64,000 bases of DNA from Mesorhizobium sp. M1E.F.Ca.ET.045.02.1.1 (GTDB taxonomy: Bacteria; Pseudomonadota; Alphaproteobacteria; Rhizobiales; Rhizobiaceae). Below, piece after piece: positions 54,991-64,000 of this stretch; the first letter of the stretch is position 1; every line of letters starts with the position of its first letter. The stretch is taken from the NCBI RefSeq assembly GCF_003952485.1, contig NZ_CP034447.1:2742501-2806500 (forward strand). Direction: 5' to 3'. The notes below the pieces were generated by a model, which did not search any database, was not told the DNA's origin, and worked only from the letters and a program-made list of their open reading frames with translations. The position numbers and the translations under genes are program-made.

Positions 54991-55686
54991 ATGGCTGATT
55001 CCGACAATACCACGCCTTTGTCTTTCGTCACTCGGCGGCTGCTGATGACGCAGCTTGTTGCGGTGGCTGGACTGTGGCCTTTTGGCGCGCGGGCGCGAGA
55101 GAATATGTCGATCAAGGGCCGTCAGGACGATCCAGCTCTTCGATTGTGTGAGAGCTGGCACGAGGTTCATCGCTCGACCTCGGCTCTATGCCGGCAACAG
55201 CAGCGATTGGAGACATATCTTGTCGAAGCGATTGGCTTTCCCTGTGCCAAGATGCAGCTTCCCGGCGGCGGGGAAAAGACGATCCATTCCGTCGAGAGTC
55301 TCGAGGAACTCTATTCTCCCGAAAACGAAGTGGCATGGGATAGGGCGCTAGCGGATCTAGCTGCACATCGGGCGCGCTGGGACGCTACCGATGCCGAGAT
55401 CGGGTTTTCGAGAACTGACGAACTAATACAGAGATCGGAAGCGGCGGAACAGGCGCTTTTGGATGACCTACCGCTGACTCCGGCATGCTCCGTTGAAGGT
55501 GTATTGGCTAAGCTCTTGGTAATCCTGCGCTACGGTGAACATTGGGAGGATCCAGACGAATTCCCCCGGCGTCATATCCGGTCGGTGCTCGATGACCTTG
55601 CCCGCTACCATCACATTGATCCGACAACCATCATCGCTTCCTGCGCGCGAGAAAGGCATCAGGAGTGCAAAGGAAGCGCTGGCTGA
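54991..55686 (+). CDS. Tat-like signal protein of unknown function
   Basis: A 231-residue protein. The N terminus VTRRLLMTQLVAVAGLWPFG is a short twin-arginine-like signal. The rest is a soluble helical domain rich in Trp, Glu and Arg (CESWHEVHRSTSALCRQQQR, ELYSPENEVAWDRALADLAA). I know it only as a kind of hypothetical protein common in rhizobia. ATG 54991 follows TAGGAGCTCGG. It is divergent from the XRE gene with 135 bases between start codons, so the palindrome may also affect it. Confidence 0.75.
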   Translation: MADSDNTTPLSFVTRRLLMTQLVAVAGLWPFGARARENMSIKGRQDDPALRLCESWHEVHRSTSALCRQQQRLETYLVEAIGFPCAKMQLPGGGEKTIHSVESLEELYSPENEVAWDRALADLAAHRARWDATDAEIGFSRTDELIQRSEAAEQALLDDLPLTPACSVEGVLAKLLVILRYGEHWEDPDEFPRRHIRSVLDDLARYHHIDPTTIIASCARERHQECKGSAG

Positions 55687-56001
55687 TCAGGGATTTCTCC
55701 ATGACGACGATCGCGTGGGTGTGCTCTGGCTGCCCATTGCGGAGACGACAAAGGGAATCCCCTGGTTATGTTCGAGTGTCTGCAAGTGCTCTCACCGAAA
55801 CAGTTGGAACGCACAATAGTGCCGGCCAACCGGTGTCCCTTTGATTGAGCGCTATCGCCTGTCTTAGCGACTAGCTGGGAGACGAAACCGCACGGCGCAA
55901 GTTATTGCACGCTGCGGCCCTACGACGTGAACTTCGTACTTTCCTTCGCCATCTGGAGGCCTCTGATGGCAGGTCGATCCACCATTGGGAGAGCGACCGC
56001 G
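55687..56001. other. Intergenic stretch ahead of the recombinase module
   Basis: I see no supported gene. GTG 55927 and ATG 55966 are in frame with the small gene that follows and could extend it. The promoter for the recombinase pair should lie here. Confidence 0.4.
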
Positions 56002-56277
56002 ATGGCAGAGGAAACCATGACTGGGCCGCAGGCGTTGGTTCCGGCGAATGACAACGGCGACCTCGTCAGCCCGGAAGATCGCCCCGAACTCACGGCGGCG
56101 GCGAAGGTGGATCGGGTGGTGTTGGACATCGCCCGGCTGATCGGCCGGCAACTGGCACGGGAGGCGTTCGAGGTGGTTCTGGCGGCCAACGACAATCGTC
56201 CAGGCCGCCAAGAGGGAGAGGGCAGGGGGCCGGATGGGAAACCCCTTGGGAACAAGAGAGAGGATCCGCCGCCATGA
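56002..56277 (+). CDS. Small hypothetical protein coupled to the recombinase
   Basis: A 91-residue protein. It has an acidic helical centre (AAAKVDRVVLDIARLIGRQL then AREAFEVVLAANDNR) and a Pro/Gly-rich tail ending PPP. The repeated ANDN motif is typical of small proteins in this position in rhizobial genomes. ATG 56002 follows GGGAGAG; alternatives lie at 55966 and 55927. Its stop overlaps the recombinase start (ATGA), so the two are co-translated. A role as recombinase accessory or directionality factor is possible but only inferred from position. Confidence 0.7.
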   Translation: MAEETMTGPQALVPANDNGDLVSPEDRPELTAAAKVDRVVLDIARLIGRQLAREAFEVVLAANDNRPGRQEGEGRGPDGKPLGNKREDPPP

Positions 56278-58715
56278 CCCGTGTCGCACTCTATGCCCGC
56301 TATTCCTCCGACAGCCAGAGGGATGCCTCCATCGAGGACCAGTTGAGGCTGTGCCGTGAGCAGGCGGCGCGCGAGGGCTGGAGCGTGGCGGGAACCTTTG
56401 AGGATGCGGCGATCTCCGGCGCCAGCACCGTGCTACGGCCGGGCATCCAGCATTTGGTCCGCGATGCCCAACGCGGCTGCTTCGAGGTGGTGCTGGCCGA
56501 GGCGCTCGATCGCATCAGCCGCGACCAGGCGGATGTCGCAACCCTTTTCAAACATCTCAAATTCGCCGGCGTTGCCATCGTCACTTTGGCCGAGGGCGAG
56601 ATCAGCGAATTGCATGTCGGTCTCAAGGGCACGATGAATGCGCTCTTCCTCAAGGACCTTGCCCTCAAGACCCATCGCGGCCTGCGCGGGAGGGTGGAGA
56701 AGGGCAAGGCCGGAGGCGGACTGTGCTACGGCTACCGGGTGGTGAAGAAACTCGATTCCGAAGGTGAGCCTGTTCGCGGCGACCGAGAAATCGTGCCGGA
56801 GGAAGCGACCATCGTGCGCCGCATCTTCCGCGAATTTGCCGCCGGGAAGAGCCCGAAGGCGATCGCAGTCGATCTCAACAAGGAGGGCGTTCCTGGCCCG
56901 CTCGGCCGGCATTGGGGCGACACCAGCGTGCGCGGGCATCTCATCCGGGGCACCGGCGTCATCAACAATGAACTCTATACCGGTGTGCTGGTCTGGAACC
57001 GCCTGCATTTCGTCAAGGATCCTGCTACCGGCAAACGCGTCTCCCGGGCCAATCCGCCAATCAAATGGATTCGCACCGAGGTGCCGCATCTCAGGGTCGT
57101 CGAGGACGAACTGTGGCAGGCCGTGAAGGAGAGACAGAAATCCATCGCCAACCAGTTCGAGGCGGTGGCGATCGCCACGCGCAAGGCCCGGGCCAGGAAG
57201 CTGCACACCATGAAGCGGCCGGTCTCCCTCCTTTCCGGCCTGCTCATCTGTGGCTGCTGCGGCGGGCGCTACGGCCTGTTCACGCGCGACCGCTATGCCT
57301 GTCTCAACCACCAGCGCCGGGGCATCTGCGCCAACGGCCGCACCATCACCCGCGAAAAGATCGAACAGCGAGTCCTCGCCGGTCTAAAGGAAAGGCTGGT
57401 GTCGGCCGATGCGGTGGCCGAGGCGATCAGAGCCTTTGCCCAGGAGACCAACCGCCTGAACCAGGAGCGTCGCGCGCAAGGGGAACAGGACCGCAAAGCG
57501 CTCGACAAGGTCGAGCGCGCTATCGCCGGCATCATGGCCGCGATCGAGGATGGCCTTTACCAACCTTCGATGAAAGCAAGGATGGAAGACCTGGAGCGGC
57601 AGAAGGCTGAGATCACGGCGCGTCTGGCAGTGGCGCCCACAGACGTGCCCGACCTGCATCCCAATATTGCCGCTCTCTACCGCAAGCGGGCCGAGCAGTT
57701 CACGCAAGCGCTCGCCGACCAAGAGGACGGACGCCGGGCCGCAGAAGCGTTGCGCTCGTTGATCGGAGAGATCGTGCTCACGCCGGGCAACAAGCGCGGC
57801 GAAGTTCATGCCGAGCTACGCGGCGAGCTGTTCGGCATCCTCGAACTCGCCAAACCCGACCGAAATGAACAGTCCGACGATGTTATGACAAAAGGGGTTG
57901 CGGGTCCCCGCAACCAAATACAAAAACGGCCCGCCTCGCGCGGGCCGTTTTTGTTTTTCGCCCTGCGGTTTCTTTCCAACTCGACACGGCAGAGCTTTGC
58001 AGCGATGGTCGCTCGGCGCCCCGCGCCACCGTTCGGCCGTGGCGCTAACGTAGGAGGAGCAGAACATGCGGCAGGCGTTGATCATCTGGGGCGGCTGGGA
58101 AGGGCACGAACCCGAAGCCGGAGCGCGTGCCGTCAAGGCGATGCTCGAGGAGGAAGGTTTTGCCGTACGCGTGGAGAACACGACCGCGGCATTCGCCGAT
58201 CCGGCCATTGCCGAGCTCAGCCTGATCGTGCCGATCTACACCATGTCCAAGCTCGCCAAGGCCGAAGAGGCCAACCTGACCAAGGCTGTCGAAAGCGGCG
58301 TCGGGCTGGGCGGTTATCATGGCGGCATGGGCGACGCGTTCCGCGAATCGACCGACTACCAGTTCATGTGCGGCGGGCAGTGGGTCGCGCATCCCGGCAA
58401 CATCATCGACTATCGGGTGAACATCGTGCGACGCGACGACCCGATCATGGATGGCATCGACGATTTCGCCTACCGCTCCGAGCAGTATTACATGCATGTC
58501 GACCCCTCGAACGAGGTGCTGGCGACCACCACCTTTTCGGGCGAACACGCGCCGTGGATCGACGGCGTCGTCATGCCGGTTGTGTGGAAGCGCCGGCACG
58601 GCAAGGGACGTGTATTCTATTCGTCGCTCGGCCACGTGGCGAAGGAGTTCGAAGTGCCGCAGATGCGGACGATCCTGCGCCGCGGGCTGGTGTGGGCTGC
58701 GCGCTGAGTCCGTGA
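56274..58715 (+). CDS. Large serine recombinase; frame runs through attR into flanking DNA
   Basis: The island's integrase. The resolvase domain starts VALYARYSSDSQRDASIEDQ with catalytic serine at 11 or 12 (the first aligns best); the recombinase domain is about 170-280; a zinc ribbon (CGCCGGRYG...C...C) is near 323-352; a coiled coil is about 385-465. About 548 residues precede the attR crossover. From 57918 the frame is chromosomal DNA: it reads through the hairpin at 57922-57952 and on to 58715, where it overlaps the ThuA-like gene in another frame. The true C terminus in the excised circle would be ten codons beyond the core, ending at TGA 3059-3061. The tail after residue 548 is an artefact of integration. 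Confidence 0.85.
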   Translation: MTRVALYARYSSDSQRDASIEDQLRLCREQAAREGWSVAGTFEDAAISGASTVLRPGIQHLVRDAQRGCFEVVLAEALDRISRDQADVATLFKHLKFAGVAIVTLAEGEISELHVGLKGTMNALFLKDLALKTHRGLRGRVEKGKAGGGLCYGYRVVKKLDSEGEPVRGDREIVPEEATIVRRIFREFAAGKSPKAIAVDLNKEGVPGPLGRHWGDTSVRGHLIRGTGVINNELYTGVLVWNRLHFVKDPATGKRVSRANPPIKWIRTEVPHLRVVEDELWQAVKERQKSIANQFEAVAIATRKARARKLHTMKRPVSLLSGLLICGCCGGRYGLFTRDRYACLNHQRRGICANGRTITREKIEQRVLAGLKERLVSADAVAEAIRAFAQETNRLNQERRAQGEQDRKALDKVERAIAGIMAAIEDGLYQPSMKARMEDLERQKAEITARLAVAPTDVPDLHPNIAALYRKRAEQFTQALADQEDGRRAAEALRSLIGEIVLTPGNKRGEVHAELRGELFGILELAKPDRNEQSDDVMTKGVAGPRNQIQKRPASRGPFLFFALRFLSNSTRQSFAAMVARRPAPPFGRGANVGGAEHAAGVDHLGRLGRARTRSRSACRQGDARGGRFCRTRGEHDRGIRRSGHCRAQPDRADLHHVQARQGRRGQPDQGCRKRRRAGRLSWRHGRRVPRIDRLPVHVRRAVGRASRQHHRLSGEHRATRRPDHGWHRRFRLPLRAVLHACRPLERGAGDHHLFGRTRAVDRRRRHAGCVEAPARQGTCILFVARPRGEGVRSAADADDPAPRAGVGCALSP
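57897..57917 (+). other. attR: right end of genomic island, inside the recombinase gene
   Basis: The core GTCCCCGCAACCAA at 57904-57917 is identical to attL in the tRNA 3' end. On the island side the copy is part of an inverted repeat, GGTTGCGG (57895-57902) facing CCGCAACC (57908-57915), the kind of symmetry expected for a serine recombinase binding site. The host side (ATAC...) would follow tRNA-fMet in the empty site. Confidence 0.85.
57922..57952 (+). terminator. Rho-independent terminator, probably the original tRNA-fMet terminator
   Basis: AAAAACGGCCCG (57922-57933) and CGGGCCGTTTTT (57941-57952) form a perfect 12-bp stem with a 7-base loop and a T-rich tail. It lies 4 bases beyond attR, where the tRNA terminator would be after reversing the insertion. 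In the present state it should end transcripts of the recombinase gene before any in-frame stop codon. Confidence 0.9.
58066..58707 (+). CDS. ThuA-like (trehalose utilisation) family protein
   Basis: A 213-residue protein of the ThuA / type-1 glutamine-amidotransferase-like fold: ALIIWGGWEGHEPEAGARAV at the start, GLGGYHGGMGDAFRESTDYQ in the middle, and GKGRVFYSSLGHVAKEFEVP near the end, all typical. ThuA of Sinorhizobium helps convert disaccharides to 3-keto derivatives (family knowledge). ATG 58066 follows TAGGAGGAG. It is the first host gene outside the island. The recombinase read-through frame overlaps it on the same strand in another frame; the ThuA-like frame is the genuine gene. Confidence 0.92.
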   Translation: MRQALIIWGGWEGHEPEAGARAVKAMLEEEGFAVRVENTTAAFADPAIAELSLIVPIYTMSKLAKAEEANLTKAVESGVGLGGYHGGMGDAFRESTDYQFMCGGQWVAHPGNIIDYRVNIVRRDDPIMDGIDDFAYRSEQYYMHVDPSNEVLATTTFSGEHAPWIDGVVMPVVWKRRHGKGRVFYSSLGHVAKEFEVPQMRTILRRGLVWAAR

Positions 58716-58773
58716 CCTCAGGTCGATCGCTGCGCGCCGATGCGTGCGTCGCGGCCTTAGCGGCTCTACTTAA

Positions 58774-58785
58774 TAGATCATATGA
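58774..58785. promoter_or_regulatory. Candidate GntR-regulator site upstream of its own gene
   Basis: TAGATCATATGA lies 74 bases upstream of the GntR-type gene. It resembles TAGATCGTATGA at 59625 upstream of the dehydratase gene (11 of 12 bases). Shared sites before the regulator and the catabolic operon suggest autoregulation. Confidence 0.55.
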
Positions 58786-58858
58786 ATTGGTGATTTACAT
58801 AAGACGTAAGCTTTCATACAACAGCTTGCTACAGCGTGCTCTATCGGGAGAGGATTGC

Positions 58859-59602
58859 GTGGAGACCATCGTTCCTTCGGATGCAACAGGGTGGATGCCT
58901 TCGGTCGACCAGGGCGGGGCGAGCGTGCACAACGCCGTCGTCAGCATGTTGGGTAGCCGCATCCTGGGCGGGGACTATGCTCCCGGCGCCGCCCTGCCGC
59001 GCGAGGACGATCTCTGTGCCATGCTGGGTGTCAGCCGTACTTCGGTGAGGGAAGCGGTCAAGGTGCTGTCGGCGAAAGGCCTCGTCGAGGCCAGGCGTCG
59101 GGCCGGCGTCCGTGTTTTGCCGCGCGACAACTGGCGCCTGCTCGACCCTGTGGTGCTCGGCTGGCATCCCGCCATCCAGGATGATGAAGAGCTGGTTTCC
59201 GGCCTGCTGGAGGCGCGCCGCATCTTCGAGCCGGCGGCGGCGGAGCTCGCCGCGAGGCGCGCCACCGCCGCCGATCTTGCCGAGATCGAGCGCGCGGTGG
59301 ATGGGATGCGCGACAACATTCCGAACGATCTCAACGCGGTCTGCCAGGCCGATCTTGCCTTCCACAAGGGCGTGATCGCCGCCAGCCACAATGTCGTGCT
59401 CAAGGGGCTGGTCGGCATGCTGGAGGCGGCTCTGCGCGCCACCTTTCTCGTCACCAACCCCTTGATGGAGGCGCAGTCACGCGCGCTGTCGGCGCATGTC
59501 GCGGTGTTGGAGGCGATCCGCGTCCGCGACACCGCCGGCGCCCGAGCCGCCATGAACCGACTGCTCGACATCGCCGCCGACGACCTTCACGCAAAGGGCT
59601 GA
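58859..59602 (+). CDS. GntR/FadR-family transcriptional regulator
   Basis: A 247-residue regulator. The N-terminal winged HTH has LPREDDLCAMLGVSRTSVRE and AVKVLSAKGLVEARRRAGVR; the C-terminal FCD helical domain has LLEARRIFEPAAAELAARRA, DLAFHKGVIAASHN and a late HVAVLEAI. FCD-type members bind sugar acids or related carboxylates (family knowledge). The start is GTG 58859 after GGGAGAGG. It sits between the ThuA-like gene and the dehydratase operon. Repeated TAGATCRTATGA motifs before this gene and the next are its probable targets. Confidence 0.92.
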   Translation: METIVPSDATGWMPSVDQGGASVHNAVVSMLGSRILGGDYAPGAALPREDDLCAMLGVSRTSVREAVKVLSAKGLVEARRRAGVRVLPRDNWRLLDPVVLGWHPAIQDDEELVSGLLEARRIFEPAAAELAARRATAADLAEIERAVDGMRDNIPNDLNAVCQADLAFHKGVIAASHNVVLKGLVGMLEAALRATFLVTNPLMEAQSRALSAHVAVLEAIRVRDTAGARAAMNRLLDIAADDLHAKG

Positions 59603-59624
59603 CGTTTCTGCCTTGACGCCATTT

Positions 59625-59658
59625 TAGATCGTATGATAACTCGGTTTCGTATGATCTA
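59625..59658. promoter_or_regulatory. Candidate GntR operator upstream of the dehydratase operon
   Basis: CGTATGAT occurs at 59630-59637 and 59648-59655, and the outer halves TAGATC (59625-59630) and GATCTA (59653-59658) are inverted. The pair lies 25 to 58 bases upstream of the enolase-family gene and matches the site upstream of the GntR gene. Confidence 0.6.
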
Positions 59659-59682
59659 AGTGCCGTCTGGGAGGAGTTGCGC

Positions 59683-60855
59683 TTGAGAATCGTCGCGATC
59701 ACCACGCGCGTCGTGAACGCGGATATGCGCAACTGGGTGTTCGTGCGCATCGAAACCGATCAGCCAGGCCTCTACGGCTGGGGCGAGGCGACGCTGGAAT
59801 GGAAGACCCAGGCCGTCGTCGGCGCCGTCAACGACCTGGCGCCGCTTTTGATCGGCCGCGATCCGCGCGACATCGAGCAGGCCGTGCGCATCCTCAAGAA
59901 GCACTCGTTCTGGCGCCTGGGCGTCATCGGCATGTCGGCGGTTTCCGGCATCGAGCTGGCGCTGTGGGACATTTTCGGCAAATGGCTAGGTCAGCCAGTC
60001 TGGCGGCTCACCGGCGGCAAGGTGCGCGACCGGGTCAAGGTCTATACCCATCTCGGCCTCGGCGACATGCGCGCGGTCTATGAAACGCTCGATGCCGAGC
60101 CGCTGGTGCAGCGCGCCTCCGAGGTGGTGGCCAGGGGCTATCGCGCGCTGAAGGCCGTCTTCATTCCCTACAGCCACTATCACGCCCCACTTGTCGAGGT
60201 CGACAAAGTCGGCCGCCTCATGGAGACACTGCGCAAGACGGTTGGGACGGAAGTGGAAATCATGGTCGACTTCCACGGCCGTCCCGCTTCGGCCTCGACC
60301 GCCCTCGCCTATATCGACGCGCTTGCGCCGCACCGGCCGATGTTCGTCGAGGAGCCGCTGCCGCCGGGCGAGACCGGCGCGCTGGCGCAGCTCGCCGCCA
60401 AGTCGCGCGTGCCGATCGCCACCGGCGAGCGGCTGGTCGACCGTCCCGAATTCGACGATCTCTTTCGGGCAAGGGCGGCCGATATCGTGCAGCCGGACAT
60501 CTGCCATTGCGGCGGCCTGCTCGAGGCGAAGAAGATCGCCGCGATGGCCGAGGCGGTCTCCGTCGGCGTTGCGCCGCACAATCCGCTTGGTCCGATCGCC
60601 GGGGCGGCGGCGCTGCACTTCGCCGTCTCCACACCCAACCACCTGATCCAGGAAGAGATGGTCGGCGCTGTGCCCTGGTATTTCGAGGTGGTGAAGGGGC
60701 CGATCCGCATGGTCGACGGCTGCTGGCAGGTGCCGGACGCGCCGGGGCTCGGCGTCGAGGTCGACGAGGCGGTCGCCGACCGGCATCCCTACAAGCCGGA
60801 AGTCATGCACACCACCAATGCCGTGCTCGCCGACGGCACCATCGTGGACTGGTGA
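59683..60855 (+). CDS. Enolase-superfamily sugar-acid dehydratase (galactonate dehydratase-like)
   Basis: A 390-residue mandelate-racemase-family protein of the acid-sugar dehydratase type. The signatures are MVDFHGRP near residue 196, FVEEPLPPGE near 223, ATGERLV near 247, and the catalytic histidine in VAPHNPLGPI near 299. His-based rather than paired-Lys chemistry separates it from the island epimerases. The start is TTG 59683 after GGGAGGAG; a TTG at 59677 is also in frame. It opens the operon that continues with an SDR (2-base spacing) and a sugar ABC transporter, so it probably dehydrates an aldonic acid. Confidence 0.9.
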   Translation: MRIVAITTRVVNADMRNWVFVRIETDQPGLYGWGEATLEWKTQAVVGAVNDLAPLLIGRDPRDIEQAVRILKKHSFWRLGVIGMSAVSGIELALWDIFGKWLGQPVWRLTGGKVRDRVKVYTHLGLGDMRAVYETLDAEPLVQRASEVVARGYRALKAVFIPYSHYHAPLVEVDKVGRLMETLRKTVGTEVEIMVDFHGRPASASTALAYIDALAPHRPMFVEEPLPPGETGALAQLAAKSRVPIATGERLVDRPEFDDLFRARAADIVQPDICHCGGLLEAKKIAAMAEAVSVGVAPHNPLGPIAGAAALHFAVSTPNHLIQEEMVGAVPWYFEVVKGPIRMVDGCWQVPDAPGLGVEVDEAVADRHPYKPEVMHTTNAVLADGTIVDW

Positions 60856-60857
60856 CG

Positions 60858-61634
60858 ATGGCCGGGCGTCTCCAAGATAAGGTGGCGATCATCACCGGCG
60901 CGGGCCGCGGCATCGGCGAGGCGACGGCGCGCGCCATGGCGGCGGAAGGCGCGGCGATCGTCGTGGCGGAAAAGGATGCGGCCAGCGGAAAGAGCGTTGC
61001 CGCTTCTCTGATCGAAAGCGGGGCACGGGCGCTCTTCGTCGAGACAGACGTCGCCGACAGCGGATCCTGCGAGGCGATGGCCGAGCGGACGCTCGGCGCT
61101 TTTGGCCGGATCGACGTGCTGGTCGCCAATGCCGGCATCAACGTATTCCACGAGCCTCTGGAAACCACCGAGGCGGAATGGCGGCGCTGCTTTGCCGTCG
61201 ATCTCGACGGCGTCTGGTATTCGACACGCGCGGTGTTGCCGACGATGCGCGGTCAGAAGCAGGGCGCGGTCGTCGCCATCGCGTCCTGCCATTCCTTCGC
61301 GATCATCCCGTCGACCTTTCCCTATCCGGTCGCCAAGCACGGGCTGCTCGGCCTGGTGCGGTCGCTCGGCATCCAATACGCGGCCGAAGGGATCCGCGTG
61401 AACGCGATCGCGCCGGGCTATATCGAGACGCAGATCGCGGTCGATTACTGGAACACCTTTCCCGATCCGCAAGCCGAGCGCCAGCGCACCTACGACCTGC
61501 ACCCGCCGCGCCGCATCGGTCGGCCGGAGGAGGTGGCTATGACCGCCGTCTTCCTCGGCTCCGACGAGGCGCCGTTCATCAACGCGGCCTGCATCGTCAT
61601 CGATGGCGGGCGCTCGGTTCTCTACCACGAATGA
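60858..61634 (+). CDS. SDR-family oxidoreductase
   Basis: A 258-residue classical SDR: cofactor loop ITGAGRGIGEATAR, VANAGINVFH, catalytic serine in AIASCHSF, YPVAKHG (Tyr-x3-Lys), and a C terminus with IVIDGGRSVLYHE. It starts 2 bases after the dehydratase stop. In this operon it probably oxidises a sugar or aldonate hydroxyl. The exact substrate cannot be read from sequence. Confidence 0.93.
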   Translation: MAGRLQDKVAIITGAGRGIGEATARAMAAEGAAIVVAEKDAASGKSVAASLIESGARALFVETDVADSGSCEAMAERTLGAFGRIDVLVANAGINVFHEPLETTEAEWRRCFAVDLDGVWYSTRAVLPTMRGQKQGAVVAIASCHSFAIIPSTFPYPVAKHGLLGLVRSLGIQYAAEGIRVNAIAPGYIETQIAVDYWNTFPDPQAERQRTYDLHPPRRIGRPEEVAMTAVFLGSDEAPFINAACIVIDGGRSVLYHE

Positions 61635-61719
61635 GGTTTCGCACCGGCGGCCGGTCGCCGGAAAACGTCTTCAAAGCAGATCACGTCCCACCGGCCCGGG
61701 ATCGACAGGGAGGAAAACC

Positions 61720-62709
61720 ATGAAAATGATCAGGGCATGCCTGGTTGCGGCCGCGACCGCTGCCGTCGCGCTGACGGTCCACGGCGCCGGCGCGCAGGAC
61801 AAGATGAAGTTCGGCTACATCAACAAGATGGGCGACCATCCCTGGTTCGTGCGCGAGGTGAAAGGCGCCAAGGACAAAGCCGCCGAGCTCGGCGTCGACC
61901 TGCTTGTCCAGGACGTCCAGTTCGACGCTAACCTCGCCGTCACCACCTTCGACACTTACGTCGGCGACGGCGTCAAGGGCATCGCCGTGGTGGTGCCGGA
62001 TCGCTCGCTCGGCCCGGTCGTCGCCGACAAGGCGAAGGCCGCCAAGATCGGCCTGATCGCAGTCGACGACGACATCGCCTTCGCCGACGGCACGCCGGTC
62101 GCCTATGTCGGCATGAACGCGCTCAACATCGGCAAGCAGGTCGGCGGCGAGATCGCCCGCATCGCCAAGGCCGAAGGTTGGGACAAGGACCTTTCCAAAG
62201 TGCGTGTCGGCTCGATCGAGGACCAGAAGGCCGACACCTGCATGCGCCGCAACAAGGGCGCCGAGGAGGCACTGGTGGCGGCGATCCCGGAGATCAAGTC
62301 GCGCATCGTCTCGATCCCCTACGACAACACTATGGTCAACTCGATCGACGTGGTGTCGACGACGCTGACGGCCAATCCCGACGCCGAGAAGTGGATCTTC
62401 TTCTCCTGCAACGACGACGGCGTGCTCGGCGGCGTGCGCGCCACCGAGAATGCCGGCATGAAGCCTGAAAATGTCATCGGCATCGGCATCGACGGTTCCC
62501 GTTCCTGCGAGGCCTTCGGCGCCGGCAAGCCCTCGGGCTTCCGCGGCACGATGTGGCTGGACAGCGCCAAGCATGGCGCGGCCGCCATCCAGGCGCTTTA
62601 CGACCAGGCCAACGGCAAAGAGATGCAGAAGGACTATTTCCAGGACGCCACCCTGATCAGCGGCGAGAACTTCGCCAAGTTCAAGGATACGCTCGGATGC
62701 AAGTCCTAG
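61720..62709 (+). CDS. Sugar ABC transporter substrate-binding protein (arabinose-binding-like)
   Basis: A 329-residue periplasmic binding protein of the AraF/RbsB class. The signal peptide is MKMIRACLVAAATAAVALTV with cleavage after GAGA near residue 25. The mature part begins DKMKFGYINKMGDHPWFVRE; AVDDDIAF and FFSCNDDGVLGGVRATENAG fit the arabinose/galactose-binding group. ATG 61720 follows AGGGAGGAAAA. It is followed by its ATPase gene and completes uptake for the operon. Confidence 0.93.
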   Translation: MKMIRACLVAAATAAVALTVHGAGAQDKMKFGYINKMGDHPWFVREVKGAKDKAAELGVDLLVQDVQFDANLAVTTFDTYVGDGVKGIAVVVPDRSLGPVVADKAKAAKIGLIAVDDDIAFADGTPVAYVGMNALNIGKQVGGEIARIAKAEGWDKDLSKVRVGSIEDQKADTCMRRNKGAEEALVAAIPEIKSRIVSIPYDNTMVNSIDVVSTTLTANPDAEKWIFFSCNDDGVLGGVRATENAGMKPENVIGIGIDGSRSCEAFGAGKPSGFRGTMWLDSAKHGAAAIQALYDQANGKEMQKDYFQDATLISGENFAKFKDTLGCKS

Positions 62710-62773
62710 GCTTTCCTTCGGCCCCATGGCTGGTGGCTTCATGGCGGGCGGCTTCTTGCGGGGCCGCCCGCCA

Positions 62774-64000
<1,227 letters not shown>

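Noticed and set aside
57918..58715. C-terminal extension of the recombinase as a true domain
   Set aside because: The stretch translates tRNA-flanking DNA, a terminator and the ThuA-like gene in the wrong frame; it exists only because integration removed the stop codon.

Overview
The window looks like chromosome of an alphaproteobacterium of the Rhizobiales, most likely Mesorhizobium or a close relative. The grounds are the rhizobial 23S-5S-tRNA-fMet order, a palindromic intergenic repeat of rhizobial type behind the 5S gene, the GC-rich codon use of the backbone genes, and the gene families present. The call comes from pattern recognition, not from a database search.

Layout. 1-3027 is the end of an rRNA operon (23S partial, 5S, initiator tRNA). 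3015-57917 is a genomic island of about 54.9 kb inserted in the 3' end of the initiator tRNA gene. A 14-bp direct repeat (GTCCCCGCAACCAA) marks both ends: attL at 3015-3028 inside the tRNA, and attR at 57904-57917 inside the 3' end of a large serine recombinase gene. The tRNA's apparent original terminator now lies just beyond attR. 57918-64000 is backbone: a sugar-type operon (ThuA-like protein, GntR regulator, enolase-superfamily dehydratase, SDR, sugar-binding protein, ABC ATPase).

Island left third (3.4-24.5 kb): defence. It holds an HTH protein and a DUF3883 protein, then four genes joined by ATGA overlaps: a DrmE-like DUF1232 protein, a NERD-nuclease/SF1 helicase, DrmA helicase and DrmB/DUF1998. 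A 1217-residue zinc-ribbon/kinase-like/STAND-ATPase protein converges on this operon. Next come a small HTH gene fused by ATGA to a DNA cytosine methyltransferase, and a Vsr endonuclease. The set resembles DISARM but lacks a PLD nuclease (DrmC). A compact three-gene operon follows: membrane-anchored dCTP-deaminase-fold protein, MazG-like pyrophosphohydrolase and Old-Yellow-Enzyme-like flavoprotein. This is a candidate nucleotide-directed defence system.

Island middle (25-27.5 kb): decayed ParB and IS110 remnants.

Island right half (28-50.7 kb): quaternary-amine catabolism. It carries a betaine ABC transporter, two enolase-superfamily epimerases (one clearly of the 4-hydroxyproline-betaine 2-epimerase type), an FAD amine oxidase, a DapA-family lyase/deaminase, a short SDR, a dimethylglycine-dehydrogenase-like demethylase, a MOSC-reductase-Rieske fusion, a non-pyrrolysine MttB-family methyltransferase with its corrinoid protein, an aldehyde dehydrogenase and three regulators. 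Together they suggest uptake, epimerisation, stepwise N-demethylation and oxidation of (hydroxy)proline betaine toward 2-oxoglutarate. Remnants of PutA, an SDR, IS66, and a second LysR/FAD-oxidase divergent pair show repeated rearrangement.

Island right end (50.9-57.9 kb): a SAM-cyclase-AAA-TPR regulator, an XRE repressor with a perfect palindromic operator, a Tat-like small protein, and the recombinase with a coupled small gene. No conjugation, nodulation or nitrogen-fixation genes and no CRISPR array are visible.
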